From NCBI GenBank assembly GCA_031272775.1, contig JAISTB010000014.1, positions 1 through 64,000 on the forward strand: a stretch of DNA of 64,000 bases, in the 5' to 3' direction. Each line of letters opens with the position of its first letter. The stretch's first letter is position 1. This stretch comes from Fusobacteriaceae bacterium (GTDB lineage: Bacteria; Fusobacteriota; Fusobacteriia; Fusobacteriales; Fusobacteriaceae). Made by a program: the position numbers and the translations under genes. Below, piece after piece: positions 25,979-34,117 of this stretch. The notes beneath the pieces were generated by a model. It had not been told where the DNA came from. It worked only from the letters and a program-made list of their open reading frames with translations, and made no database searches.

Positions 25979-26359
25979 ATGGAAATGATAATCATTACAA
26001 ATAACAGCAAGGTGTACCATTTTTACAAGGAAACCAACGAGACGCTGTTTTACCAGAAAAAAGACTTGATCGAGCTCCTGGAAATCATCCGGGACAAGGT
26101 CTACGAGGGCCACAGACTGCTTTCGGATCCCATTTATTCCGCGCTGGAACGGCCGGAAAATCCCTACAAGTCCGTGGCCGTGACCCGCATCCGCTACGAG
26201 GACAACAGCGATCACCGGAAAATGATCGACGGGGTCCTTTCCATCGCGCGGAAGATCGAGAACCGAAAGAAATTCTATGAATTTCATGAAAACAACCTCG
26301 ACGAATACCGCTATATCGATCTGAATCTGCTTAACGAGAGCGTAAAAAATCTGGAGTGA
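25979..26359 (+). CDS. GrdX-like protein
   Basis: 126 residues starting MEMIIITNNSKVYHFY. The features EGHRLLSDPIYSALERPENP followed by YKSVAVTR recall GrdX (start MxxIITNNP, middle HxLLSHPLSGSxKPNxTPYKS), the small protein encoded at the head of glycine, sarcosine and betaine reductase operons. GrdX has no proven function. Here it stands alone, with no grd or prd genes in view, directly after the giant activase. GGAGGAATCGCA precedes the ATG; I rejected longer in-frame starts that would overlap the activase. Terminator at its end. Confidence 0.68.
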   Translation: MEMIIITNNSKVYHFYKETNETLFYQKKDLIELLEIIRDKVYEGHRLLSDPIYSALERPENPYKSVAVTRIRYEDNSDHRKMIDGVLSIARKIENRKKFYEFHENNLDEYRYIDLNLLNESVKNLE

Positions 26360-26391
26360 AAAAGGGTGAGGCTTCGGCAGCGCCCTTTTTT
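26360..26391 (+). terminator. Terminator after the GrdX-like gene
   Basis: AAAAGGGTG paired with CGCCCTTTT around a GC-TTCG-GC tip, ending in six T residues, immediately after the stop codon. Confidence 0.8.
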
Positions 26392-26416
26392 GTTGCGCAA
26401 CTGCCGCCGATTTTTA

Positions 26417-26459
26417 TTGACATTTCAGAAATTTCGTGTATAATGGAATTAAATTCCAT
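26417..26459 (+). promoter_or_regulatory. Consensus promoter with overlapping palindromic operator
   Basis: TTGACA at 26417-26422, 16 bases, TATAAT at 26439-26444. A perfect 17-bp palindrome, ATGGAATTAAATTCCAT (26443-26459), begins within the -10 and covers the expected start of transcription, the classic position of a repressor site. The DUF4143 ATPase gene starts 18 bases further on. Confidence 0.8.
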
Positions 26460-26476
26460 TTTTTAAGAGGTAAAAG

Positions 26477-27700
26477 ATGTATATCTATCGACACATTGAA
26501 CCCGTTATCAAACGCATCGCAAAGCGAAAACCCGTCGTTGTCGTCACCGGCCCGCGACAGGTGGGCAAATCGACGACGCTCAAAGAAATTCTGAAGGATA
26601 CGAATTACGTGGCCCTCGACCGGCCGCTCGTCCGGCAGAGCGCCATGGAAACCCCTTCGTTGTTTTTCGAGGTGAACAAGCCCCCGATTATTGTCGATGA
26701 AATCCAAAAAGCCGCGTCTTTATTTGAGTATATCAAAGATCTTGTCGATACGGATAAAACAAAAGGCCGGTTTTTCTTGACCGGCTCCCAAAGCTTGAAG
26801 CTCATGAAAAACGTCAGCGACAGCCTCGCGGGAAGAGCGGGCGTCATTCGGCTGCTCGGTCTGTCCGTCCGGGAAATCCTGGGATCGGCGGAACGGGCGC
26901 CCTTTGTTCCGGACGCGCCTTATTTGAGAGAACCGGCCCGTCAAGGGCTTGATTATACGGAATTGACCCGCACGATCCACCGGGGTTTTTATCCCGAACT
27001 CTACGAAACCGAAAGCGAACCCGGCGACTGGAATGATTTCTATAGTTCGTATTTTCAGACCTACATCGAACGGGATATTCGGGATGTGCTGAATATTCAG
27101 GACGAGAGCGCTTTTATCAAATTCGTCCGGGCCGCGGCGGCGCTTACTGGCGAACTGGTCAATTACGCCACGCTGGCCGAAATCTGCGGTAAAGACGTCA
27201 AGACGTGCAAAGCCTGGCTGTCGGCCCTGGTGTCAAGCGGCCTTGTCTACACGCTCGAACCCTATTACAACAATCATCTGAAGCGGATGATCAAGACGCC
27301 CAAACTTTATTTTTTGGATACGGGATTCGCCTGCTGGCTTTCGGGCTGGAACACGCCGGAGCAGCTCGCTCGCGGCGCCCGTTGGGGCCATATTTTTGAG
27401 ACTTTCGTCGTTGCGGAAATCCTGAAAAGCTGGTACAACGACGGCATTGTGAACGCCCCACTGTACTTTTACCGGGACAACGACAAAAACGAGATTGATC
27501 TCGTGATCGAAAACGGCGATACGCTTTATCCCGTGGAAATCAAGACAACCGCGGATCCGTCGAAATCCATGATCAAAAATTTCCGTTGTCTCGACAGCAT
27601 TCCGGAAAAGAAAAGAGGGCAGGGCGCGCTGATCTGCCCGGCAAAGGAATTCCTGCCGCTGACGGAAGACGTCTGGATCGTACCGGCGGGCAGATTGTAA
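26477..27700 (+). CDS. AAA ATPase with DUF4143 domain
   Basis: 407 residues. Walker A GPRQVGKS (25-32), Walker B PPIIVDEIQKAA (69-80), the sensor segment FFLTGSQSLKLM and the C-terminal DUF4143 part ending in a PD-(D/E)xK-like set (NEIDLVIENGDTLYPVEIKTT). Proteins of this layout are abundant in anaerobes and archaea, often in many copies per genome, and their function is unknown; a nuclease or regulatory role has been suggested from the C-terminal fold. A second member lies at 59028-60314. It is preceded by a strong promoter with operator and followed by 33-bp repeats. Confidence 0.92.
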   Translation: MYIYRHIEPVIKRIAKRKPVVVVTGPRQVGKSTTLKEILKDTNYVALDRPLVRQSAMETPSLFFEVNKPPIIVDEIQKAASLFEYIKDLVDTDKTKGRFFLTGSQSLKLMKNVSDSLAGRAGVIRLLGLSVREILGSAERAPFVPDAPYLREPARQGLDYTELTRTIHRGFYPELYETESEPGDWNDFYSSYFQTYIERDIRDVLNIQDESAFIKFVRAAAALTGELVNYATLAEICGKDVKTCKAWLSALVSSGLVYTLEPYYNNHLKRMIKTPKLYFLDTGFACWLSGWNTPEQLARGARWGHIFETFVVAEILKSWYNDGIVNAPLYFYRDNDKNEIDLVIENGDTLYPVEIKTTADPSKSMIKNFRCLDSIPEKKRGQGALICPAKEFLPLTEDVWIVPAGRL

Positions 27701-27705
27701 AGGGC

Positions 27706-27833
27706 ATTCCTTCGGAAAACGTGTATGAACCAGCAGTTATTCCTTCGAATTATGTGTATGAACCGGCAATTATTCCTTCGGAAAATGTGATAGTCCGATA
27801 TTTTGGCGGGTTTTAGAGGCACTCCGAAGGAAT
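27706..27833 (+). repeat. 33-bp tandem repeat with an inverted terminator copy
   Basis: Two full units (27706-27738 and 27739-27771) and part of a third (27772-27790) begin ATTCCTTCG and contain GTGTATGAACC. An inverted copy, CCGAAGGAAT (27824-27833), runs into TTTTTATTTT, so any of the three units could pair with it as a terminator arm. Translated, the units read IPSENVYEPAV/IPSNYVYEPAI, beginning just after the DUF4143 stop codon. Confidence 0.8.
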
Positions 27834-27884
27834 TTTTATTTTCCAGCAAAAAAAATTTCCGCCCCACATAAATTCTACACATTT

Positions 27885-27909
27885 TTTTGCTACAGTACAG
27901 GTAGCAAAA
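27885..27909. promoter_or_regulatory. 25-bp palindrome upstream of the copper cluster
   Basis: TTTTGCTAC, 7 bases, GTAGCAAAA: perfect 9-bp arms, 16 bases before the first small gene of the cluster. It is a good candidate for the binding site of the cluster's response regulator or another metal-responsive repressor. I could not place a convincing -35/-10 pair around it. Confidence 0.6.
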
Positions 27910-27925
27910 GAAGGGAGATGATCAC

Positions 27926-28063
27926 ATGTCAATTTTTCAGCGGATCAGAAAAGCAGTCGGGGACTTTCTGAACAGACTGGGGCAAAAAAACAGCGAGGCC
28001 TTCGACGGCGAAGTACCGGATTGCTGTAAAATCAACCGAAAACCGGAACACAAAACCAAATGA
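27926..28063 (+). CDS. Small Cys-Cys protein at the head of the copper cluster
   Basis: 45 residues: MSIFQRIRKAVGDFLNRLGQ, then KNSEAFDGEVPDCCKINRKP and a basic tail. AAGGGAG sits 10 bases before the ATG. An amphipathic N-terminal helix is followed by an adjacent Cys pair preceded by Asp, a plausible Cu(I) site. The stop codon overlaps an ATG of the next gene (ATGA). I do not recognise a family. Its position, first behind the palindrome and coupled to a copper-domain protein, suggests a role in metal handling. Confidence 0.65.
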   Translation: MSIFQRIRKAVGDFLNRLGQKNSEAFDGEVPDCCKINRKPEHKTK

Positions 28064-29415
28064 CGGGGTGCGGAAAAATGGATGAAGTATTTCGGAAAGA
28101 AACATTGCGCATCGGCGGGATGACCTGCGTCAACTGCCAGAACAAAATCGAAAGGAAACTGAAAGACACGGAGGGAATCCGGGATATTCGCGTCAGTTAC
28201 AACGACGGGACCGCTGTTGTAACCTACGATACGTCCCTGATTTCCCTCGAAGGCATCAAAAACATCATCGCGAAGCTCGATTATGAGGTCCTGGGCAAAA
28301 ATACGGGCGGCGCGACAAAGGATCAGCTCCTCGCCGTAGTTCTCTTTATCACCTGCGGGTACCTGATTCTGCGCATGCTGGGCGTGACCCATTTTCTCCA
28401 AATGTTTCCGGTCGTCAGGGCCCGGACCGGTTACCCGGTGCTGTTCCTGATCGGCGTATTCACGTCCTTCCATTGCATCGCCATGTGCGGCGGCATCAAC
28501 CTGACCCAGTGCATCGGCGGCGGTTCTTCCTCTCTGCTTCCGAGCGCTCTCTACAACGGCGGCCGAATCATTTCCTACACGATCGTCGGCGCCATCGTCG
28601 GCGTCATCGGATCCGTCGTGGAATTCCCGGGGGCCTTCAGGGGAATCGTGCAGATTGTCGCCGGGATTTTCATGGTCATCATGGGCGTCAATCTGCTGGG
28701 CCTCTTTACAGGGCTCCGTCGCTTCAATCTGCGATTGCCGCGCTTTTTCTCCCATAAGATTGAGGGGACGAAGGAAAAGAGCAAGAGTCCTCTGATTGTG
28801 GGTTTGCTGAACGGTCTGATGCCCTGCGGCCCCTTGCAGGCCATGCAATTGTATGCCCTTTCCACGGGGAGCGCCGTGGAAGGCGGGCTCTCCATGCTGG
28901 CCTTTTCGCTGGGGACCCTGCCGCTGATGTTCGGTCTCGGGGCCCTGTCGACATTCCTCAGCCGAAAATCCGCAGACAAGATCCTGAAATTCGGGGCCGT
29001 TCTCGTGGTCTTTCTGGGAATCTCCATGTTCTCCGACGGCTGGGCCCTCTCGGGCCTGAAAATCCCCTTTGTGTCGGCCTATCTCGCGAAAATTACCGCC
29101 AAAAGCGAAAGAACGCCGGCGGTCACCACGGTCACCGTCGAGGACGGCGTGCAGATCGTCAAGAGCGAGCTCCGGAAATGGGAGCGCTACCCCTCGATCA
29201 CGGTCAAAAAAGGACTGCCGGTCAAATGGACCATCGACGTCGAATACGGGGCCCTGAACGGCTGCAATGAGCGGATCGTGATTCCCGACTACGGCATTGA
29301 GCACACCTTCGCGGTCGGGGAAAACACCATTGAATTTACCCCCGACAAGGCCGGAAGGATCACCTACAGCTGCTGGATGGGGATGTTGCGCGGCTACATC
29401 ACCGTCGAAAATTAA
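28060..29415 (+). CDS. HMA - SafE/TauE-like membrane - cupredoxin fusion protein
   Basis: 451 residues. An N-terminal heavy-metal-associated domain has GGMTCVNCQ (Cys23, Cys26). A six-helix SafE/DsbD-like membrane region follows, with FHCIAMCGG and NGLMPCGPLQAMQLY. The C-terminal cupredoxin-like domain has a Cys-His-Cys-Met set (GCNERIVIPDYGIEHTF...YSCWMGM). The layout fits passing Cu(I) from the cytosolic side through the membrane to an external site, or the reverse. The ATG at 28060 overlaps the previous stop; an ATG at 28078 with GGGG upstream is a good alternative and loses only six residues. Confidence 0.9.
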   Translation: MTGCGKMDEVFRKETLRIGGMTCVNCQNKIERKLKDTEGIRDIRVSYNDGTAVVTYDTSLISLEGIKNIIAKLDYEVLGKNTGGATKDQLLAVVLFITCGYLILRMLGVTHFLQMFPVVRARTGYPVLFLIGVFTSFHCIAMCGGINLTQCIGGGSSSLLPSALYNGGRIISYTIVGAIVGVIGSVVEFPGAFRGIVQIVAGIFMVIMGVNLLGLFTGLRRFNLRLPRFFSHKIEGTKEKSKSPLIVGLLNGLMPCGPLQAMQLYALSTGSAVEGGLSMLAFSLGTLPLMFGLGALSTFLSRKSADKILKFGAVLVVFLGISMFSDGWALSGLKIPFVSAYLAKITAKSERTPAVTTVTVEDGVQIVKSELRKWERYPSITVKKGLPVKWTIDVEYGALNGCNERIVIPDYGIEHTFAVGENTIEFTPDKAGRITYSCWMGMLRGYITVEN

Positions 29416-29425
29416 GGAGGAAAAC

Positions 29426-29536
29426 ATGAATTTTCTGTACGCCCATTGGCACTGCATTCTGCCCCTGGCAGGCATCGTCATCGCGGTTCTCTTGATGAAA
29501 AAGCATGATGAAAAAAACGAAAAGGACGATCGCTGA
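29426..29536 (+). CDS. 36-residue single-helix membrane peptide
   Basis: MNFLYAHWHCILPLAGIVIA followed by VLLMKKHDEKNEKDDR. AAGGAGG lies 5-11 bases before the ATG, the best ribosome site of the cluster, which supports real translation. The N-terminal HWHC group faces the membrane edge and could bind metal; the rest is one membrane helix and a charged tail. No known family. It sits between the SafE fusion and DUF2318 genes. Confidence 0.72.
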   Translation: MNFLYAHWHCILPLAGIVIAVLLMKKHDEKNEKDDR

Positions 29537-29588
29537 AAAAAGAAAAAGAAAAGAAAAAGAAAAGAGAAAAAAGAGAAAAAAAAAGAAA
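29535..29588 (+). repeat. 54-base uninterrupted purine tract
   Basis: Only A and G from the stop codon of the 36-residue gene to 29588, made of A-runs split by single G residues, followed by more A-rich sequence up to the DUF2318 ribosome site. It fills nearly the whole gap between the two genes. Confidence 0.9.
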
Positions 29589-29615
29589 TTGAAAAAATAA
29601 AATGAGGAGAGTATA

Positions 29616-30137
29616 ATGAAAAAAAGACTGTTTGGCGTTACCATCGCTTTACTTGTCGTGTTGATTCACGCGCTTGCCTTTACCGCGCAGCCGGCCTTCG
29701 GATTTTTGCAAAAAGTCCTGGGTCCCTCGGTACAGGTCGCCTCAAAAGACGGGGAAATCCCCGTGACAAAGGACGCCGACCTTATCATTCCCGTGGCGGA
29801 AGTCACGGAAAACGCGCGATTTTATCCCGTGGAGATCGAAGGGACGAAGCTCGAGGTTATCGCGGTCAGGGCCTCCGACGGCACGATCCGGACCGCCTTC
29901 AACACCTGTCAGGTCTGCTATGCCTCGGGCCGCGGCTACTACGTGCAGCAGGGAAAATATCTCGTCTGCCAGAATTGCGGCAACCGCTTCGGCATGGATC
30001 AGGTGGAGGTCCGTTCGGGCGGATGCAACCCGCTGCCCATTTTCCCCCAATACAAGGAGGTAAACGACAGGGAGATCAAAATCAAGAAGGAATTCTTTTC
30101 CAAGGTACGGGAAATCTTTGCCAACTGGAAAAATTGA
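29616..30137 (+). CDS. DUF2318 exported metal/Fe-S-type protein
   Basis: 173 residues: a signal peptide or anchor (LFGVTIALLVVLIHALAFTA), then the DUF2318 core with CxxC pairs NTCQVCYASGRGYYVQQGKY and LVCQNCGNRFGM, and a late Cys (SGGCNPLPIF). DUF2318 proteins accompany iron and copper transporters (FTR1/P19-like) and are thought to be extracytoplasmic redox or metal partners; that is family context, not proof. It lies between the SafE fusion and CopA. GAGGAGAG precedes the ATG. Confidence 0.9.
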   Translation: MKKRLFGVTIALLVVLIHALAFTAQPAFGFLQKVLGPSVQVASKDGEIPVTKDADLIIPVAEVTENARFYPVEIEGTKLEVIAVRASDGTIRTAFNTCQVCYASGRGYYVQQGKYLVCQNCGNRFGMDQVEVRSGGCNPLPIFPQYKEVNDREIKIKKEFFSKVREIFANWKN

Positions 30138-30176
30138 CGGATCATTTGAATATACGATAAAAGGAGTATAGTTTTC

Positions 30177-32435
30177 ATGGAAAGCAAAGTTTTGGATATC
30201 AGAGGCATGACCTGCGCCGCCTGCGCCCAGCGGATCGAACGGGCGGTCCGGAAAATGGAAGGGATCGGCCTCATCAACGTCAACCTCGCTACGGAACGGG
30301 CCACGGTCTCCTTTGAGCCCGGGCGGATATCCCTCGACGACATCAAGGCCAAAATCGAAAAAATCGGCTATCAGGCGCTGGAGCTCGTCAAAAGGGACGC
30401 CGTCGACGGGGATAGAATCCGCAAACAGAAAGAAATCCGGACATTATGGACAAAGTTTATCATCGCGGCCGTATTTTCGCTGCCGTTGCTCTATATCGCC
30501 ATGGCCCCCATGATCCGTTTCGTGCGCCTGCCTTTCCCGGCGGCCCTGGATCCCATGCAATTTTCCCTGCTGTACGCCCTGGTGGAGTTTTTGCTGGTAT
30601 TGCCGGTCATCGGCGTCGGGTACAAGTTCTACACCGTGGGCTTCAAAGCCCTCGTCCAGCGGAGCCCCAACATGGATTCCCTGATCGCCGTGGGGACCTC
30701 GGCGGCCTTCCTCTACAGCGTCTACAATACCTGGCAGATCGCCGCCGGCAATTTTGCCGCCGTGGACGCGCTCTACTACGAATCGGCGGGCGTCATCATC
30801 ACGCTGATCCTCCTGGGGAAGTCCCTTGAAGCGGTATCCAAGGGCCGGACCAGCGAGGCCATCAAAAAACTGATGGGTCTCGCGCCCAAGACCGCCATCG
30901 TCGTGCGCTGCGACCATGAGCGGGAAATCCCCATCGAGGAAGTGGTCGTAGGCGATATCATCGTCGTCAAACCGGGCTCCAAGATCCCCGTGGACGGATC
31001 CGTCACAGAAGGACACACTTCCATAGACGAATCCATGCTGACCGGCGAGAGTATTCCCGTTGACAAGAAAGCCGGGGACAAAGTCTACGCGGCTTCCCTC
31101 AATACCACCGGAGCCATCCGCTTCCGGGCGGAAAAAATCGGCGCCGACACGGCCCTCGCCCAGATCATCAAACTCGTGGAAGACGCTCAGGGCTCCAAGG
31201 CCCCCATCGCGCAATTAGCTGATATTGTGGCGGGATATTTCGTGCCCGTTGTCTGCGTCATCGCCGTCGTCGCGGGTATCGCCTGGTACCTGGGGACTCG
31301 CAACCTTAAATTCGCCATGACGATCTTTATCTCGATCCTCGTGATCGCCTGTCCCTGCGCGCTGGGCCTGGCGACCCCCACGGCCATCATGGTGGGAACC
31401 GGAAAAGGGGCGGAAAACGGGATTTTGATCAAAGGCGGCGAAGCCCTCGAAACGGCCCACAAGATCAATACCATCGTATTTGATAAAACCGGCACCATTA
31501 CCGAAGGAAAGCCCGAAGTGACCGATATCATCACAAACGGGAACCTTGACGGGAAGGAACTTCTGCGCTTGACGGCCTCCGCCGAAAAAAGCTCCGAGCA
31601 CCCGCTGGGAGAAGCCATCGTCAATGAAGCGGCCGAAAAAGAGCTGGAACTCCTGACGGTAACGGAATTCTCAGCCCTTGTGGGACGCGGGATCGAAGCC
31701 CTTATGGACGGTAAACGGGTCCTCGTGGGAAACCGCAAGCTCATGGAAGAAAAAAGCATTTCCCTCGAAACGCTGGAAAAAGAGAGCGGAAGGCTGGCTT
31801 TGGAAGGCAAGACCCCCATGTACGCAGCCGTGGACGGGACGGCGGCGGGGATCATCGCCGTAGCCGACGTCGTGAAAAAATCCAGCTTCGCGGCCATCAA
31901 AAAATTGCATGAATTGGGGATCGAGGTCGCTATGATTACCGGAGACAACCGGCAGACCGCGACGGCCATCGCCCGGGAAGTGGGGATTGACCGGGTATTG
32001 GCGGAAGTGCTCCCCCAGGACAAATCCAACGAAGTCAAAAAACTCCAGAACGAAGGCCGGAAAGTGGCCATGGTTGGCGACGGCATAAACGACGCGCCGG
32101 CCCTGGCCCAGGCCGACATCGGGATCGCCATCGGATCGGGGACCGACGTCGCCATGGAATCGGCCGATATTGTTCTCATGCGTTCCGATCTCATGGATGT
32201 GCCGACGGCCATCGACCTCAGCAAACGGACGATCCGGAACATCAAGGAAAATCTCTTCTGGGCCTTCGGCTATAATGTCATCGGAATCCCCATCGCGGCG
32301 GGCGTTCTCCATCTCTTCGGAGGACCTCTCCTGAACCCCATCTTTGCCGCCGCCGCCATGAGTCTGAGTTCCGTTTCCGTATTGACCAACGCGCTGCGCT
32401 TGAAGCGATTCAAGCCGGCCACTGACAAAGGATAA
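30177..32435 (+). CDS. copA: Copper-exporting P1B-type ATPase
   Basis: 752 residues. One HMA domain (GMTCAACAQ, Cys13/Cys16), eight membrane helices, the metal-site CPC in IACPCALGLATPTAIMVG, TGES in the actuator, phosphorylation motif DKTGTITEG, HP motif SSEHPLGEAIV and hinge VAMVGDGINDAPALAQAD. The CPC motif plus the C-terminal YN and MSLSSVSV helices point to Cu(I) or Ag(I). It exports copper from the cytoplasm. A CopZ chaperone gene and a two-component system follow. Confidence 0.97.
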   Translation: MESKVLDIRGMTCAACAQRIERAVRKMEGIGLINVNLATERATVSFEPGRISLDDIKAKIEKIGYQALELVKRDAVDGDRIRKQKEIRTLWTKFIIAAVFSLPLLYIAMAPMIRFVRLPFPAALDPMQFSLLYALVEFLLVLPVIGVGYKFYTVGFKALVQRSPNMDSLIAVGTSAAFLYSVYNTWQIAAGNFAAVDALYYESAGVIITLILLGKSLEAVSKGRTSEAIKKLMGLAPKTAIVVRCDHEREIPIEEVVVGDIIVVKPGSKIPVDGSVTEGHTSIDESMLTGESIPVDKKAGDKVYAASLNTTGAIRFRAEKIGADTALAQIIKLVEDAQGSKAPIAQLADIVAGYFVPVVCVIAVVAGIAWYLGTRNLKFAMTIFISILVIACPCALGLATPTAIMVGTGKGAENGILIKGGEALETAHKINTIVFDKTGTITEGKPEVTDIITNGNLDGKELLRLTASAEKSSEHPLGEAIVNEAAEKELELLTVTEFSALVGRGIEALMDGKRVLVGNRKLMEEKSISLETLEKESGRLALEGKTPMYAAVDGTAAGIIAVADVVKKSSFAAIKKLHELGIEVAMITGDNRQTATAIAREVGIDRVLAEVLPQDKSNEVKKLQNEGRKVAMVGDGINDAPALAQADIGIAIGSGTDVAMESADIVLMRSDLMDVPTAIDLSKRTIRNIKENLFWAFGYNVIGIPIAAGVLHLFGGPLLNPIFAAAAMSLSSVSVLTNALRLKRFKPATDKG

Positions 32436-32445
32436 GGTGAAAAAC

Positions 32446-33162
32446 ATGAAAAAATCGATAAAAATTCTCGGGGTTGTTGTGCTTGTACTGGTACTCGTGG
32501 CCGTATTCCTCACATCCGTTCTGAAAAAAGCCGGCGGAAGCCTCGATGTGGTCGGCAAGGAATCCGTCACGACCTTTGAAACGGTCTTGAACTCTCTGCC
32601 CGAAAATGTCGCCGCCGATGAAAAACAGGGCGGTTGGGCCCTGACGGCTCCCGACGGTTCCGTGCGTTTCATCTGGAGCAAAGATTTCGGGAAAAGCCCT
32701 CTCTATGACGTCCTCCTGGAATTTGACGCCGCGCCCTTTGTAAGCGCGGGCCTCGATCCGGAAAAACTGCCGCAAAATTATCGCGTGGACGGAGACAATA
32801 TCGTCGTCGGGAGAAAACTGGGCGACGCCAAAAGCGCGGCCACCACGACGGCCCTTGCCGCCTATCAGGAAATTGTGGGGAAATACCGCTCCGCCGTCGG
32901 TTATCACGGACAGCTGGACCATTACAATATCGATCTGGGCGGCGGCAACCTCTTTGAATGGGCCAAGGATTTCGCCAAAAATGGCGCCACCGGAGAAAAT
33001 CAGGATAAGGACATTGTTTTCGTTCTGAACCCCGATCCCTTTACGGCGGCGGGCGTCGATCCCGCCAACGTGGAAGGCTGGGTTTACGGCGAAGTCGTCG
33101 TCGATATCGACAATAAACCGACCAATGTAATGAAGTTTTTAAAACCCTTTAACATCAAATAA
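32446..33162 (+). CDS. Anchored extracytoplasmic protein with two related half-domains, unknown function
   Basis: 238 residues. An N-terminal membrane anchor (ILGVVVLVLVLVAVFLTSV) is followed by an exterior domain that seems duplicated: the FDAAPFVSAGLDPEKL block recurs as LNPDPFTAAGVDPANV, each after an [WS]xKDF segment. I recognise no family. It lies 10 bases after copA and before copZ, so an extracytoplasmic copper-related role is likely by context. The ATG at 32446 has AAGGTG 6 bases upstream; a GTG nine bases earlier is in frame. Confidence 0.75.
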   Translation: MKKSIKILGVVVLVLVLVAVFLTSVLKKAGGSLDVVGKESVTTFETVLNSLPENVAADEKQGGWALTAPDGSVRFIWSKDFGKSPLYDVLLEFDAAPFVSAGLDPEKLPQNYRVDGDNIVVGRKLGDAKSAATTTALAAYQEIVGKYRSAVGYHGQLDHYNIDLGGGNLFEWAKDFAKNGATGENQDKDIVFVLNPDPFTAAGVDPANVEGWVYGEVVVDIDNKPTNVMKFLKPFNIK

Positions 33163-33186
33163 ATTCTATTTCCGGAGGTTATAAAA

Positions 33187-33396
33187 ATGACAAAATCTGT
33201 ATTGAATGTGGAAGGCATGTCCTGTCAGCATTGCGTTAAGGCCGTAACGGAAGCGGTATCGGCTATTCCCGGCGTATCGGACGTCGCGGTGAGTCTCGAA
33301 AAAAAGACCGTGACATTTACCCATGATCCCGAAAAAGCGCCCTTGAAGAAAATCGCCGATGAGATCGAAGACATCGGCTATGACGTGAGCAAATAA
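33187..33396 (+). CDS. copZ: Copper chaperone CopZ (HMA protein)
   Basis: 69 residues, a single HMA domain with VEGMSCQHC (Cys13, Cys16) and the usual IGYDV ending. CopZ carries Cu(I) to CopA and to regulators. CGGAGG precedes the ATG. The GMxCQHC version, with His next to the second Cys, is typical of stand-alone CopZ rather than of HMA domains within ATPases. Confidence 0.95.
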   Translation: MTKSVLNVEGMSCQHCVKAVTEAVSAIPGVSDVAVSLEKKTVTFTHDPEKAPLKKIADEIEDIGYDVSK

Positions 33397-33414
33397 AAAT
33401 CGCAGGAGGACATC

Positions 33415-34116
33415 ATGCCATCCGATCCGAAAACAATCCTCGCCGCAGACGACGAACCGAAGATTCTGGACGTGCTGTCCTCCTTTCTGAGCGCCAAGGG
33501 GTACCGGGTGCTGACGGCAAAAAACGGACGGGAAGCCCTGGCGGTCTTCGAGCGGGAGAATATCGCGCTGGTCCTCTTGGATCTTATGATGCCCGATATC
33601 CCGGGAGAGGAAGTCTGCCGGGCCATCCGGAAGAAATCCCGGGTTCCCTTGATCATGCTGACGGCCAAGGTCGAAGAGGAGGATCTCCTGCGGGGGCTCG
33701 CCATCGGCGCCGACGACTATATCACGAAACCCTTCAGTCTGAAAGAGCTGAACGCGCGGATAGAGGCGCTTTTGCGCAGATCAGGGAGCGATGTTTCGCG
33801 CTTTTCCGGGGAACTTTCCCTGGGAGGCGGAGACCTCACGGTGGATTTCGAAAAAAAACTCGTCCGCAAGAAAGGAAACGACGTGGCGCTCACGCCCAGC
33901 GAGCTCAAAATTCTCTCGGCCCTGATCAAAACCCCGGGAAAGGTCTTTTCCCGGGAGGATTTGATCGAAAAGGCCCTGGGTCCGGATTTTGACGGCTATG
34001 ACCGGGCCGTCGACGTCCATATCAAGAATTTACGCCAAAAAATCGAGGACGACACGAAAAATCCCCGCTATGTGCTGACCGTCCACGGTCTCGGCTACAA
34101 ATTCGGGGGGATGTAA
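33415..34116 (+). CDS. OmpR-family response regulator (copper cluster)
   Basis: 233 residues. The receiver domain has the acidic pair DDE near the start, phospho-acceptor Asp in LVLLDLMMPDI, Thr in MLTAK and Lys in ITKPF. The C-terminal winged helix has TPSELKILSALI and RAVDVHIKNLRQKIEDD. Its kinase follows after one base. By position it is the likely regulator of the copper cluster and possibly the binder of the 25-bp palindrome at 27885. Confidence 0.95.
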   Translation: MPSDPKTILAADDEPKILDVLSSFLSAKGYRVLTAKNGREALAVFERENIALVLLDLMMPDIPGEEVCRAIRKKSRVPLIMLTAKVEEEDLLRGLAIGADDYITKPFSLKELNARIEALLRRSGSDVSRFSGELSLGGGDLTVDFEKKLVRKKGNDVALTPSELKILSALIKTPGKVFSREDLIEKALGPDFDGYDRAVDVHIKNLRQKIEDDTKNPRYVLTVHGLGYKFGGM

Positions 34117-34117
34117 A

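Noticed and set aside
27706-27790. CRISPR-like array from 33-bp repeats
   Set aside because: The repeats are directly tandem without unique spacers, and no cas genes are present.
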